This document shows positions 1-8,377 of a stretch of 64,000 nt of DNA, one piece after another; the stretch's first letter is position 1, and each line of letters starts with the position of its first letter. The position numbers were made by a program, and so were the translations under genes. The notes beneath the pieces are model-generated. The model saw only the letters and a program-made list of their open reading frames with translations, was not told the origin of the DNA and searched no databases. Origin of the DNA: Romboutsia lituseburensis (lineage in GTDB: Bacteria; Bacillota; Clostridia; Peptostreptococcales; Peptostreptococcaceae); contig NZ_JANQBQ010000001.1 in NCBI RefSeq assembly GCF_024723825.1, positions 2,852,001 through 2,916,000 of the forward strand, given 5' to 3'.

Positions 1-366
1 ACGATTATAGAATGTGATAATGAAATTAGACGCGTATATAAAGTAAGGTCAGTAAAAGATGTGAAAGATAGAATCAACATAAGAGGAGCAACTAAATTTG
101 AACCTGTTTTTGAATATGCTAATAATAAAAAATTTAACTTATTGGTGTATTTTACAGATGGTAAAGGAGAGACAAATTTAAAAGTAAAGCCTAAAGGGTA
201 TAAAATTTTATGGGTGATTTCTGGAAGAGGAGATAAGCTTTCATTAAATGAGCCTTATGGAGCAGTTAAAAAACTTAGTAAAGTTGAAGTAAAAGAAGAA
301 ACAATAGACATGAGTGATGTTAGAGATGATGGATACTCAATGAACAATCAAGCCCCAATATTTTAA
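1..366 (+). CDS. C-terminal end of a VWA-like (DUF2201) metallopeptidase-type protein, partial
   Basis: The reading frame is open from the first base, so the gene begins upstream of the window and only about 121 residues are seen. The fragment has the pattern of the C-terminal VWA-like domain of DUF2201 proteins: an acidic stretch followed by RVYKV, then RGATKFEPVFEY, LLVYFTDGKG and ILWVISG. In that family this forms the metal-binding end of a von Willebrand A-type fold fused to a zincin-like N-terminal domain. The partner gene in such loci is usually a MoxR-type AAA ATPase, which would lie outside the window. The cellular role of the family is not established. The gene ends in a bidirectional terminator. 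The family assignment rests on motif recognition only. Confidence 0.75.
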   Translation, partial: TIIECDNEIRRVYKVRSVKDVKDRINIRGATKFEPVFEYANNKKFNLLVYFTDGKGETNLKVKPKGYKILWVISGRGDKLSLNEPYGAVKKLSKVEVKEETIDMSDVRDDGYSMNNQAPIF

Positions 367-413
367 TTATCTTTTATTAAAATACTAATCTGATTTATAG
401 ATACTATTAAAAT

Positions 414-450
414 AAAAAACACATTGATAACTTTATCAATGTGTTTTTTA
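414..450. terminator. bidirectional intrinsic terminator
   Basis: A perfect stem (ACACATTGATAA with its complement) is flanked by A6 on the left and T6 on the right. It can therefore terminate both the rightward gene ending at 366 and the leftward gene ending at 474. Confidence 0.85.
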
Positions 451-473
451 TTTTAAACAATGGTACTGTTAAA

Positions 474-1025
474 TTATTTATTGTTTTGCATAATTTTTAT
501 AAATAACTTTGGGGAATATCCGGTTTCTTTCTTAAAGCTTGAATAAAAAGATGATACACTTCCAAACCCGCATTCAAATACACTTTCAATAATCTTTGAG
601 CCTTCAAGTAACATAAGCTTGGATTTTTCAACTCTAACAAAACGTAAATATTGAGTTATTGTTTTTCCATAATAAATTAAGAAGAGCTTATTTAGATGAT
701 TTCTATTAATACCGAGGTCTTGTATTTCTCTTTCAAGCTCATCCGAATTTCTAAAATATATATCTATTAAATTTTTTGTTTTATATACTAAATCCTCAGA
801 TGGATTAAATTGCGAAAGATCAGGACGACATCTTTTACAAGGTCTATAACCGGCAGCTATAGCTTGATTTTTTGTATCAAAAAAGGTTACATTAACTCTT
901 AATGGAGTTTTTGATTTGCATGATGGTCTACAGAAAATTTTTGTTGTTTTTACTGCATAAAAGAACTTACCATCACTATCTATATCATTTTCGATAATAC
1001 GTTTCCATTTTTCTTCAGATGTCAT
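474..1025 (-). CDS. Ada-type methylphosphotriester sensor / AraC-family regulator
   Basis: This is a 183-residue protein with the N-terminal Ada zinc domain followed by an AraC-type helix-turn-helix. The four zinc cysteines are visible as FCRPSC (32 and 36) and CKRC (63 and 66). In Ada the first of these accepts a methyl group from DNA phosphotriesters and switches the protein into an activator. The AraC part (about 75-180) ends in the usual GFGSVSSFYSSFKKETGYSP. The C-terminal O6-alkylguanine methyltransferase of E. coli Ada is absent; a separate Ogt lies at 25.8 kb. The ATG at 1025 was chosen because it is 4 bases after the stop of the upstream gene and the Ada fold begins there. There is no strong ribosome site, which suggests translational coupling. 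Confidence 0.82.
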   Translation of the reverse strand: MTSEEKWKRIIENDIDSDGKFFYAVKTTKIFCRPSCKSKTPLRVNVTFFDTKNQAIAAGYRPCKRCRPDLSQFNPSEDLVYKTKNLIDIYFRNSDELEREIQDLGINRNHLNKLFLIYYGKTITQYLRFVRVEKSKLMLLEGSKIIESVFECGFGSVSSFYSSFKKETGYSPKLFIKIMQNNK

Positions 1026-1029
1026 GATA

Positions 1030-1686
1030 TTAATGTGATTCAATATATTCTTGTAGCTGTTCATGCCATTGAACAGTGTCGTATATCTGAGGATCAGTTG
1101 ATTCATTCATTAAAAGATCTATTAAATATCTAGGATTTTTACCGCCAATGTGCATTGACTTTATACAAGAAACACAATATACACAAACATCATCACAAGG
1201 CATAGAATTAGCTCTTTCATTCATTTTTTTATGGATGGTTTCTAATGGAAGTGCAGGATAAAGGCTATCTCCACAACATATTGAGTGTGATCCATAAAAT
1301 TCAGTCTCAATAACTTCAATATTCATTTTTTTTAATAAACTACGTACAGCTTTGTGAACTCCTGATTTTTCTCTTATAGGACAAGCATCTTGAACAGAAA
1401 CTTTTAGTCCTTTATAATCTGGATAATTAAATCCATCTAAACTATCGATTATCTCCCAGATAGATATTGTTGATATACCTTCATATAAGCTTCTAAAGCG
1501 TCTATCACATCCAGCACATACATTTATAATTAATGATTCTGGTTCAAGCTGAGGATCATGTTGACAGCAGATTTTATGAAGTTTAACTTCTCCATAGTTT
1601 TCATTTAAAAATTTTAAGATACGATTTTCCATATCAGGTTTGTAGATACTTAGAGCACAACCTGGATTAAAATATACTTTTTTCAT
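1030..1686 (-). CDS. cysteine-rich CCG-domain (heterodisulfide-reductase-like) protein
   Basis: A 218-residue soluble protein with paired cysteine motifs: NPGCAL near the start, KICCQHD, NVCAGCDRRF, and in the second half QDACPIR, SICCGDS and VYCVSCIKS. This resembles the CCG domain of HdrB and related electron-transfer proteins that bind unusual iron-sulfur clusters. The start at 1686 is preceded by AGGAG at a good distance; a longer frame adds seven residues without support. The gene overlaps the translation signals of the Ada-like regulator, so the two form one operon. Why a redox protein should travel with an alkylation-damage sensor is not clear from sequence. The substrate is unknown. 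Confidence 0.6.
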   Translation of the reverse strand: MKKVYFNPGCALSIYKPDMENRILKFLNENYGEVKLHKICCQHDPQLEPESLIINVCAGCDRRFRSLYEGISTISIWEIIDSLDGFNYPDYKGLKVSVQDACPIREKSGVHKAVRSLLKKMNIEVIETEFYGSHSICCGDSLYPALPLETIHKKMNERANSMPCDDVCVYCVSCIKSMHIGGKNPRYLIDLLMNESTDPQIYDTVQWHEQLQEYIESH

Positions 1687-1978
1687 AATGTGTTTTCTCC
1701 TATGCAAAATTAAATTTTATATGATTTATTTTTCCTATATTTCATTTTAACATTAGATAAATTTAAAAATCTTCTTGATTTTAAACTTTTAATTTCTTAT
1801 TGTGAAATTTAGCTAAATTATATATTTTTAATTAAATATATCAATCTTACAAAAATGTAATGCTAGTGAAAGGCAAATCAATATAAATAAAAAATAAAAA
1901 ATGATACCATTAGTAATATAAATTTATCTAGCAATGAAATAGAGTATGTACTCACATAAAATAAAAGGAGATTAATAT

Positions 1979-2725
1979 ATGGAGCTATTAAAAATAAATA
2001 ACTTATCTAAAGTTTATACAGGTAAAGTATCACATACAGCTTTAAAAAATATAAATTTAACTATAAATAAAGGAGATTTTGTAGCAGTAATGGGACCCAG
2101 TGGTAGTGGTAAATCAACATTATTGAATGTAATATCTACAATAGATAAACCAACAAGTGGTGAAGTAATAATAAACTCTATAAATCCACATAAGTTAAAG
2201 GGCCAAGAGCTATCAAAATTTAGAAGAAATGAGTTAGGATTTGTATTTCAAAACTTTAATTTATTAGACACATTAACTATAAATGAAAATATAGTATTGC
2301 CGTTAACACTTGAAGGTGTATCTATAGATAAGATGAATAAAAAAGTAATAGAAGTTGCTAAGAATTTAGGTATAGAAAGCATACTAAATAAGAGAACTTT
2401 TGAAATATCAGGTGGTCAAGCTCAAAGGACAGCAGTTGCAAGAGGGATAATAAATACCCCTTCTATATTACTAGCTGATGAACCTACAGGAAATTTAGAT
2501 TCAAAAGCTACTGATGATGTTATGGATATATTTACAAAATTAAATAATGAAAAGAATGTAACTACTCTTATGGTCACACATGAACCGTATACTGCAAGTT
2601 TTTGTAAAAAAGTAATATTTATAAAAGATGGAGAAGTTTATAAAGAACTAAATAAAAGTACAAATAAAGAAGAATTTTATGAACAGATACTATCTGTACT
2701 GTTTCATATTGGAGGTGGTAGATAG
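1979..2725 (+). CDS. BceA-like ABC transporter ATP-binding subunit
   Basis: A 248-residue ABC ATPase of the MacB/BceA class. Walker A is GPSGSGKST (about 39-47), followed by the Q-loop FVFQNFNLL, signature SGGQAQR, Walker B ILLADEPTGNLDS and the switch histidine in MVTHEP. The start has AGGAG seven bases upstream. It overlaps the permease gene by one base (TAGTG), so the two are translated together. In Firmicutes such pairs protect against bacitracin and related peptide antibiotics by freeing lipid-cycle intermediates. Usually a BceRS two-component system sits next to them; none is seen here. Confidence 0.9.
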   Translation: MELLKINNLSKVYTGKVSHTALKNINLTINKGDFVAVMGPSGSGKSTLLNVISTIDKPTSGEVIINSINPHKLKGQELSKFRRNELGFVFQNFNLLDTLTINENIVLPLTLEGVSIDKMNKKVIEVAKNLGIESILNKRTFEISGGQAQRTAVARGIINTPSILLADEPTGNLDSKATDDVMDIFTKLNNEKNVTTLMVTHEPYTASFCKKVIFIKDGEVYKELNKSTNKEEFYEQILSVLFHIGGGR

Positions 2726-4623
2726 TGGATTTTAAGAAGTTTGCATACAATAGTGTGACAAGAAATTTTAAATATTATTTAGGATACTATTTTAGTTGTA
2801 CAGTATCGGTAATGTTATTTTTTATGTTCGCTATGTCTGCCTTTCGTCCTGCTGTAGCAAATATGGGAATCGAATCAAATAGTGCTATGGGGATTGCACT
2901 TACATTCACAGAATCGATAATTACATGTTTTTCTTTGTTGTTTATTATTTATTCATTAGGAACCTTCGTTAAAAGTAGATATAGAGAATTAGGAACACTT
3001 ATGATTCTAGGGATGTCTGACAAACAGTTTAAGAAGCTTCTTTTACTAGAAAATTTAATAATAGGATTAATATCTATAATATCAGGAATTGTATTAGGAT
3101 TTTTACTTGCTAAGCCATTTTTAATGTTAATAAGTGACTTATTTGAAGTAAATGCAACTAGTTTATATATTCCTACGATTCCAATATTGTTAACTTCAAT
3201 AGTATTTATTATTTTATTTACTATAACAAGCCCAGTAATTATAAAAGTTATAAAAAATAAAGATATAATTGAATTATTAAATGGAGATAAAAAACCTAAA
3301 AAAGAGCCTAATGCCTCAATTATATTAAGCATATTAAGTATTATATTAGTATTAGGTGGATATATAGCAATAATATTACAAGTAGAAGATGTTGAACTAT
3401 TAATTTTTGCATCCCTAACAATAGGAACTTATATATTTTTCACTCAATTTAGTGTGTTATTCTTTAAGAAATTAAAAGAGAATAAAAAACTTTATTTAAA
3501 CAAAACTAATGTGCTATGGATAAGTAATATGGTATATAAAGTTAAAGATAATTCAAGACTATTATTTTTAACTAGTATTTTATTATCAATAACACTAGTA
3601 TCAATAAGTGCATTATCATCTTCTGTACAAAGTCAGCTAGAGCAATCAAAAGAGGGATTTCCATTTGCTGTTTTTTATATGAGTAGTGAAGATAATAAAA
3701 TTAAAGATTTACAAGTTAGCTTAATTGAAAATACATTAAAAGAAAATAAATATAAATATGAAAAAACTAGTTATGATGTTTTATATTTTTCAGATAGAAC
3801 TTATGTAATTAGCACATCTGAATTTAATAAAGTGGGGGATGTGTTAGGTTATGAGAAGCTAAACGTAAGTGAAAATGAAGCAATCAGAGTACCTAGAGGA
3901 AGATCTAAAACGTTAGAAACACATACATTTAATATAGTAAATAAAGACTTAGTTATAGCAGGTAATGCGTCTGGTCCATTACTTTCAGAAGGATACTATA
4001 ATGACATGGTTGTTGTTAGTGATAATTTATATAATAAATTAAAAAATGATAATAGTTATAAAGTATGGACAGGATATGGGTATAATTATAATGGGTGGGA
4101 AGATAGTTTTAATACAATTAATAAATTAGATGAACAAAGAAAACTTAAGTCTGATAAAGTTTATGGTGAATATGAAAAATTTGATTATGAGATGTTTTCT
4201 AACTTACCAGATGTTTATAATATAGAACTAATATCTTCAAAAATTATGTTATTTATAGGAACATTTGTAGGTATTATATTCTTTATAGGAAGTTGTAGTT
4301 TCTTATATTTTAGATTCTATACAGATTTAATATTTGATAAGGAAAAATACAAAAATTTATTAAAATTAGGATTGTCTTATAACGAAATGAAGAGAGTTTT
4401 AAATATAGAAATAGGATCTATATTCTTTATTCCATATATTATAGCAACTTTAAATTCTATTTTTGCTTTAGGGATTATTAAATATGGATTTGATGTTCCA
4501 GTAGGGATAAAAGGTTTAATAGTACCAGTACTATTCTTTGTAATATACTTTATGTATTTTATAGTATTAAAAATGAAATATATAAAATCTATAGCTAAAG
4601 AAATACCAAGCTACTTAGATTAA
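2725..4623 (+). CDS. BceB-like ABC transporter permease (FtsX domain)
   Basis: A 632-residue membrane protein, close to the usual BceB length. There is one N-terminal helix (about 17-37), then an FtsX block of three helices, further helices around 195-250 and 280-305, a large extracellular domain at about 310-515, and a last group of helices at about 515-625. That large loop is where BceB-type proteins meet peptide antibiotics. The start is a GTG with GGAGG upstream and shares one base with the ATPase stop. No sensor kinase gene is adjacent, so either the cognate pair is elsewhere or regulation is different. Ligand not predictable. Confidence 0.88.
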   Translation: MDFKKFAYNSVTRNFKYYLGYYFSCTVSVMLFFMFAMSAFRPAVANMGIESNSAMGIALTFTESIITCFSLLFIIYSLGTFVKSRYRELGTLMILGMSDKQFKKLLLLENLIIGLISIISGIVLGFLLAKPFLMLISDLFEVNATSLYIPTIPILLTSIVFIILFTITSPVIIKVIKNKDIIELLNGDKKPKKEPNASIILSILSIILVLGGYIAIILQVEDVELLIFASLTIGTYIFFTQFSVLFFKKLKENKKLYLNKTNVLWISNMVYKVKDNSRLLFLTSILLSITLVSISALSSSVQSQLEQSKEGFPFAVFYMSSEDNKIKDLQVSLIENTLKENKYKYEKTSYDVLYFSDRTYVISTSEFNKVGDVLGYEKLNVSENEAIRVPRGRSKTLETHTFNIVNKDLVIAGNASGPLLSEGYYNDMVVVSDNLYNKLKNDNSYKVWTGYGYNYNGWEDSFNTINKLDEQRKLKSDKVYGEYEKFDYEMFSNLPDVYNIELISSKIMLFIGTFVGIIFFIGSCSFLYFRFYTDLIFDKEKYKNLLKLGLSYNEMKRVLNIEIGSIFFIPYIIATLNSIFALGIIKYGFDVPVGIKGLIVPVLFFVIYFMYFIVLKMKYIKSIAKEIPSYLD

Positions 4624-4700
4624 TCAAATTTTTCTTAATCAAAGCATATGATAATCTGTAGTTATAGCATCTTGAGAATAAATATATTATTAAAACTTGT

Positions 4701-4737
4701 AAAAATGCACATTGATAAATATCAATGTGCATTTTTA
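4701..4737. terminator. bidirectional intrinsic terminator
   Basis: A 16-bp stem (AAAAATGCACATTGAT and its complement) has a four-base loop and T-runs on both strands. It lies between the convergent permease and nitroreductase genes. Confidence 0.85.
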
Positions 4738-4738
4738 A

Positions 4739-5560
4739 TTATTTCCAAGAAATTTGAGCATCTTTTCTAGGAGTAGTTCTTTGATATTTAACGCTAGGAT
4801 ATCCAATGACCATACAAGTTACAATTTTTTGATTTTCATCTAATCCTAAGAAGTTCATAATTTTTTTGTTGCCTTCAGCAGCTTTTGTGAAAAATCCACT
4901 AAAGAATGTACCAAGACCTAATGCATTAGTCATAAGTTCCATATTTGAAGAAGCTAAACTAGCATTTATAGGATTATCTGAAACTACAAGAATTATAGCT
5001 GGAGCATTAAAGAATAAACTATCTCTACCAGTTGGATTTGATTTAAATTCTTCATACATTCTTACCCACATTTGTGCATATCTTTTATATTTCATTGTTT
5101 CAGGTGTTAAATTGGCAAGCATATAATTACCCATATCACTTAATCTTTCTAAAGACATTTCTTTAAGCTTTTCTATATTGTCTTTAACAACTACATAAGA
5201 TACATCTTGAGAATTTGTTGCTGTTTGAGTAAATCTGCCAGCCTCTATAATTTTAGTAAGCTTTTCTATTTCTACATCTTGAGTTTTAAAATGTCTTACA
5301 CTTCTTCTAAATTTAATGAAGTTCAATAAATTATCGGGATCAATAGAGAAATCGTCATTATTATAGTTTTTTACTTCATCCATATTATAGTCATCAGTTG
5401 ATACTGCATTTTTAGGACAAATAGCTATACAGTGACCACATTTAAAACAAGCGATATTATTAATGTTAGCTTTTCCATCTATAAGCTCTATATCTCTTAC
5501 AATGCAATCCTTAACACACAAAGAACAACCTATACAAAGGTCTTTATTAACTTTCATCAT
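4739..5560 (-). CDS. ferredoxin-nitroreductase fusion protein
   Basis: A 273-residue protein with a two-cluster 4Fe-4S ferredoxin domain (CIGCSLCVKDC at about 9-19 and CFKCGHCIAICPK at about 38-50) followed by a nitroreductase-family FMN domain starting RRSVRHFK. Such fusions are common in clostridia and are thought to pass electrons from ferredoxin to a flavin that reduces nitro or other electrophilic compounds. Either of two adjacent ATG codons may be used; the first has AGGAG eight bases upstream. It is divergent from a LysR-type regulator, which probably controls it. The substrate is not predictable. Confidence 0.87.
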   Translation of the reverse strand: MMKVNKDLCIGCSLCVKDCIVRDIELIDGKANINNIACFKCGHCIAICPKNAVSTDDYNMDEVKNYNNDDFSIDPDNLLNFIKFRRSVRHFKTQDVEIEKLTKIIEAGRFTQTATNSQDVSYVVVKDNIEKLKEMSLERLSDMGNYMLANLTPETMKYKRYAQMWVRMYEEFKSNPTGRDSLFFNAPAIILVVSDNPINASLASSNMELMTNALGLGTFFSGFFTKAAEGNKKIMNFLGLDENQKIVTCMVIGYPSVKYQRTTPRKDAQISWK

Positions 5561-5696
5561 AACTAATACTCCTTTTATTTTTATTTATATATTAGATTTT
5601 AATTTCTATTTCTGCAATTTAATAAATTTGATATACTAATAAGTAAAATTCATAATTAAATGTAAAAATATTTATTGTGAATGATAGTAATTATAG

Positions 5697-5715
5697 CATC
5701 TTTGTAAAAAAGATG
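5697..5715. promoter_or_regulatory. candidate LysR-type operator
   Basis: A 7-bp dyad, CATCTTT-GTAAA-AAAGATG, lies in the divergent region between the nitroreductase and the LysR gene. Its ATC-N11-GAT core resembles the dyad symmetry of LysR-type boxes. Position supports it; binding is not shown. Confidence 0.4.
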
Positions 5716-5783
5716 TCTAATTGAAAAAAATCATATATCAATAACTTTTAGTTATAGGTTTATTTTATAAATAGGAGGATACA

Positions 5784-6677
5784 ATGAATTTACAGCAACT
5801 AGAATATTTCAAAGTAATCGCTGAAACTGAAAATTTTACTACAGCATCTAAGTTATTATTAGTTACTCAGCCTGCATTAAGTAAATCCATATCAAAGCTA
5901 GAAGAAGAATTAAATGTTCCTTTATTTGAAAAAAGAGGAAGAAATGTAAAATTAACTAGATATGGAAAAATATTTTTGGTTCATGCAGAGAGAGCATTAT
6001 TGGAAATTGGAAAAGGAATAAAAGAATTAGATGAGATGGCTAGTGAGAACATAGACAAAATATCCATATCATCTACATCTAGAGTGGGGGCTTACTTTAT
6101 GAATTTTATAATTAGTGATTTTCTAAATGAGAATCCTAATACAAAATTTCAGTTTAATCAACAATCTATAACAGAGATAATAGATGATTTAAAAACTAGA
6201 AAAATTGATATCGGATTTTATGATAATCACACCGAACCAATTTTAGATAGTAGTATAGAATGTGTTCCAATAAAAAAAGAAAAATATGTGCTTATAGTTC
6301 CCAAAAATCATGAGCTATCAGCTAAAAAAGAAATATCACTAAAGGATTTAGAAGATGAGTCCTTTATTGCATTTTGTGAAAGTAGTAAAGATAAGATACT
6401 TTCATATACAGATATGTTAGGTTATACACCTAAAATATCAATTGAGCCTAAAGGAGCAAATATAGGAAGTGTAGTTGAGGGATTAGTTTCTGCAGGAGCA
6501 GGCATATCTATAGTTCCAAATTCTCCGACCATCAATACAAATTTATTATCAAAAATAAATATAAAGGAACCTATCAAAGAAAGAATAATCTATATGAGTT
6601 ACTTAAAAAGTGAATATGTATCTACTATAATAAAATCATTTAGAGATTATATATTAAAACATATTGAAAATAATTAG
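5784..6677 (+). CDS. LysR-family transcriptional regulator
   Basis: A 297-residue regulator of standard LysR length. The winged helix-turn-helix occupies residues 1-60 (LEYFKVIAETENFTTASKLL followed by the conserved QPALS). The periplasmic-binding-like effector domain spans about 90-290. GGAGG precedes the ATG by six bases. It is divergent from the ferredoxin-nitroreductase gene, the usual arrangement for a LysR protein controlling its neighbour and itself. The inducer is not predictable. Confidence 0.9.
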   Translation: MNLQQLEYFKVIAETENFTTASKLLLVTQPALSKSISKLEEELNVPLFEKRGRNVKLTRYGKIFLVHAERALLEIGKGIKELDEMASENIDKISISSTSRVGAYFMNFIISDFLNENPNTKFQFNQQSITEIIDDLKTRKIDIGFYDNHTEPILDSSIECVPIKKEKYVLIVPKNHELSAKKEISLKDLEDESFIAFCESSKDKILSYTDMLGYTPKISIEPKGANIGSVVEGLVSAGAGISIVPNSPTINTNLLSKINIKEPIKERIIYMSYLKSEYVSTIIKSFRDYILKHIENN

Positions 6678-6712
6678 ATGATGATAATTTATAAAATACA
6701 AATATAAAAATA

Positions 6713-6752
6713 ATAAGGAGTGAAAGTAAAATTCTTACTCCTTATCATTTTT
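6713..6752 (+). terminator. intrinsic terminator of the LysR gene
   Basis: Stem ATAAGGAGT / ACTCCTTAT with a 15-base loop, followed by CATTTTT. Confidence 0.65.
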
Positions 6753-6779
6753 AGTAGAGGGGTTAATGTAAAGATAATA

Positions 6780-6926
6780 TTAGCCTGCTACAATAGATGC
6801 TATAAATAGAGCCAATCCCATACCTAAAATAAACCAAAGCTGAGTAAATGAAAATCCTAATATTCCTAAGAATAAACCTATGAATCCAACTATAAACTTA
6901 CTATAATTAACAGGACCATTCTTCAA
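6780..6926 (-). CDS. small two-helix membrane protein
   Basis: A 48-residue open frame with a TTG start preceded by AAAGGAG at a good distance. The product starts with a short polar segment (KNGPVNYSK) and then consists almost wholly of two hydrophobic stretches, about 11-26 and 30-47, separated by SFTQLW. It is therefore a likely small inner-membrane protein. I do not recognise the family. It stands alone on the minus strand between the LysR terminator and the thioredoxin promoter, which points left-to-right away from it. Codon use and ribosome site make it believable as a gene despite its size. Confidence 0.6.
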   Translation of the reverse strand: MKNGPVNYSKFIVGFIGLFLGILGFSFTQLWFILGMGLALFIASIVAG

Positions 6927-7053
6927 TATAAACACTCTCCTTTATAGGATAAAAACAGTTTTTAATGTATTTAATTAATTTTATATAAAACTAACTATTA
7001 TTATATATGCATAAGATAGACTGAAATGTTCTATAGGGATAGTTTTTATAAGT

Positions 7054-7102
7054 GGTTACAAAAAAGTACCTAATTGAGGGGCTGATTTATGTTTGTTATA
7101 TT
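7054..7102 (+). promoter_or_regulatory. redox-regulon promoter 1 with HxlR-type operator
   Basis: GGTTACAAAAAAGTACC (7054-7070) is followed after TAA and one T by a -35 box TTGAGG (7074-7079), 17 bases and a -10 box TATATT (7097-7102). The operator is an imperfect inverted repeat (GGTTAC / GTACC). The same arrangement recurs at 8255 and 9154. It drives the gene pair ending in thioredoxin. Confidence 0.65.
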
Positions 7103-7138
7103 AGTTATATAATCAATTAGAAAGGATTTGAGATAAAT

Positions 7139-7441
7139 ATGAATAACAAATTAACTTATAAAATAAAGGATGTAATAAATAAAAATGAATATACTGATGT
7201 AATAATAAAACATAAAATCGAGGGTAACGATGTAAAGATAAGTAACGCAAATGTTAGATTTAGATATGAAGCAAAAGCTAATAAGGCATATTTAAGTTTT
7301 GGAAATTCTGATGAATATACAGTGTGTGAGGTTGAAGATTCAAGCATAAACGAAGTAATTATAAATGATGATTCATTAAGTATAGAAACAAATGAAAAAA
7401 GTTATTATTGCTATATAAATAAAGATAAACTATATGTATAA
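7139..7441 (+). CDS. conserved-looking 100-residue protein upstream of thioredoxin
   Basis: A 100-residue, soluble, probably all-beta protein with no signal peptide or membrane helix. It has three cysteines: in TVCEVED and in the C-terminal YYCYI, plus none arranged as CxxC that I can see. I do not recognise a family. It is 17 bases before trx and follows the operator-bearing promoter at 7054, so it is co-expressed with thioredoxin and probably belongs to the same thiol-stress response. A role as a thioredoxin client or redox-sensitive partner is inference only. Confidence 0.65.
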   Translation: MNNKLTYKIKDVINKNEYTDVIIKHKIEGNDVKISNANVRFRYEAKANKAYLSFGNSDEYTVCEVEDSSINEVIINDDSLSIETNEKSYYCYINKDKLYV

Positions 7442-7458
7442 AAAGGGAGATTAAGATT

Positions 7459-7776
7459 ATGTCAAAAATAATAAAAACTAATGAATTTATTGATAGTGTA
7501 GAAAACAAAAAAGGAACAGTTGTAGTAGATTTCTTTGCAACTTGGTGTGGACCATGTAAAATGTTGTCTCCAGTGTATAATTCATTAGGAGATGAAATGA
7601 AGGAAAGTGCAGAATTTTTAAAAGTTGATATAGACCAAAGTATGGAACTTGCCCAAAGATTTATAGTAACAACTGTTCCAACAGTGGTTATTTTTAAAGA
7701 TGGAAAGGAAATGGATAGATTAGTAGGTTTTATACCTAAAGATAGTTTGAAAGAAAAAGTTGAAGAATATTTATAA
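7459..7776 (+). CDS. trxA: thioredoxin
   Basis: A 105-residue thioredoxin of normal length. It has the catalytic WCGPCK with Cys30 and Cys33, the conserved DFFATWC strand, the buried Asp-equivalent region and the cis-proline in TTVPTVV. AAAGGGAG stands upstream of the ATG. It forms an operon with the 100-residue protein, under a promoter that shares its operator with the SH3-NlpC gene and the flavin reductase. It reduces protein disulfides in the cytoplasm. Its reductase is not adjacent; whether the flavin enzyme at 9.2 kb acts on it is an open question. Confidence 0.93.
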   Translation: MSKIIKTNEFIDSVENKKGTVVVDFFATWCGPCKMLSPVYNSLGDEMKESAEFLKVDIDQSMELAQRFIVTTVPTVVIFKDGKEMDRLVGFIPKDSLKEKVEEYL

Positions 7777-7791
7777 TTTTATATTTATATA

Positions 7792-7818
7792 AAAAGCGTA
7801 GAGAAATCTACGCTTTTA
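7792..7818 (+). terminator. intrinsic terminator after thioredoxin
   Basis: Stem AAAAGCGTAGA / TCTACGCTTTT with a GAAA tetraloop. Confidence 0.85.
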
Positions 7819-7866
7819 ATTATATAAATAATATGTTATATTTTATAACTGATTAATTATAATAAA

Positions 7867-7894
7867 TATAATTATTGATTATAAATAAGTACTC
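7867..7894 (+). promoter_or_regulatory. candidate hxlR promoter -10 and degenerate autoregulatory operator
   Basis: A TATAAT at 7867-7872 is followed by GATTATAAATAAGTACTC (7877-7894), which matches the operator at 7054 plus one base in 13 of 18 positions, including the AAGTAC half. It would sit over the start of transcription of the HxlR gene, consistent with self-repression. The match is degenerate, so this is weaker than the other three sites. Confidence 0.4.
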
Positions 7895-7914
7895 GATATA
7901 AAGGAGATGTAAGT

Positions 7915-8247
7915 ATGTATAATATAGATGAGATTATATACGATTGTCCTGTAGAAGCTTTATCAAACATACTAGGGAAAAAATGGGTTGCTGCAATAAT
8001 ATGGGAGCTTCAAGATAATAAAATGAGATTTGGAGAGTTACAAAGAGCTGTAGAAGGCTGTACAAAAAAGATGTTGACTCAGCAACTAGACTTATTAATA
8101 AGTAATGATATAGTAATAAATGATAAAAAGATTTTAAATAATACAGTAGAATCTACCTATTATTTAAGTGAGGCTGGATTAAAATTGCTTCCTATCATGG
8201 AAACAATGATATATTGGAGTAATAAAAATCTTGTCTGTGATAATTAA
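7915..8247 (+). CDS. HxlR-family winged-helix regulator (thiol/redox type)
   Basis: A 110-residue protein of the HxlR/YodB family: the N-terminal CPVEALSNILGKKWVAAIIWEL, the FGELQRAVEGCTKKMLTQQL recognition region and the ESTYYLSEAGLKLLPIM wing are all typical. Cysteines are at about residue 9 (YDCPVEA) and 43 (EGCTKK), plus one near the C-terminus. The N-terminal cysteine position is the one used for thiol sensing in YodB, CatR and HypR. Its gene lies in the middle of three copies of one operator, so it is the obvious candidate to bind them. The inducer (quinones, aldehydes, disulfide stress or HOCl) cannot be read from sequence. Confidence 0.88.
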   Translation: MYNIDEIIYDCPVEALSNILGKKWVAAIIWELQDNKMRFGELQRAVEGCTKKMLTQQLDLLISNDIVINDKKILNNTVESTYYLSEAGLKLLPIMETMIYWSNKNLVCDN

Positions 8248-8254
8248 ATATGTA

Positions 8255-8303
8255 GGTTACAAAAAAGTACCTAATTGAGGTACTTTTTTTTTATTGATAT
8301 ATT
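8255..8303 (+). promoter_or_regulatory. redox-regulon promoter 2 with HxlR-type operator, overlapping a terminator hairpin
   Basis: GGTTACAAAAAAGTACC at 8255-8271, with -35 TTGAGG at 8275-8280, 17 bases, and -10 TATATT at 8298-8303. The first 26 bases are identical to those at 7054. Here the right half continues into GGTACTTTTTTTTT, so 8262-8289 also forms a hairpin (AAAAAGTACC / GGTACTTTTT) that can end the HxlR transcript. One sequence thus appears to serve as operator, promoter and terminator. Confidence 0.6.
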
Positions 8304-8377
8304 TTATACATAAAGAAGCAAATAATTTAAGAAAAAAATATATATTATTAAATATAATAATAAAGAGGAGAACTATT

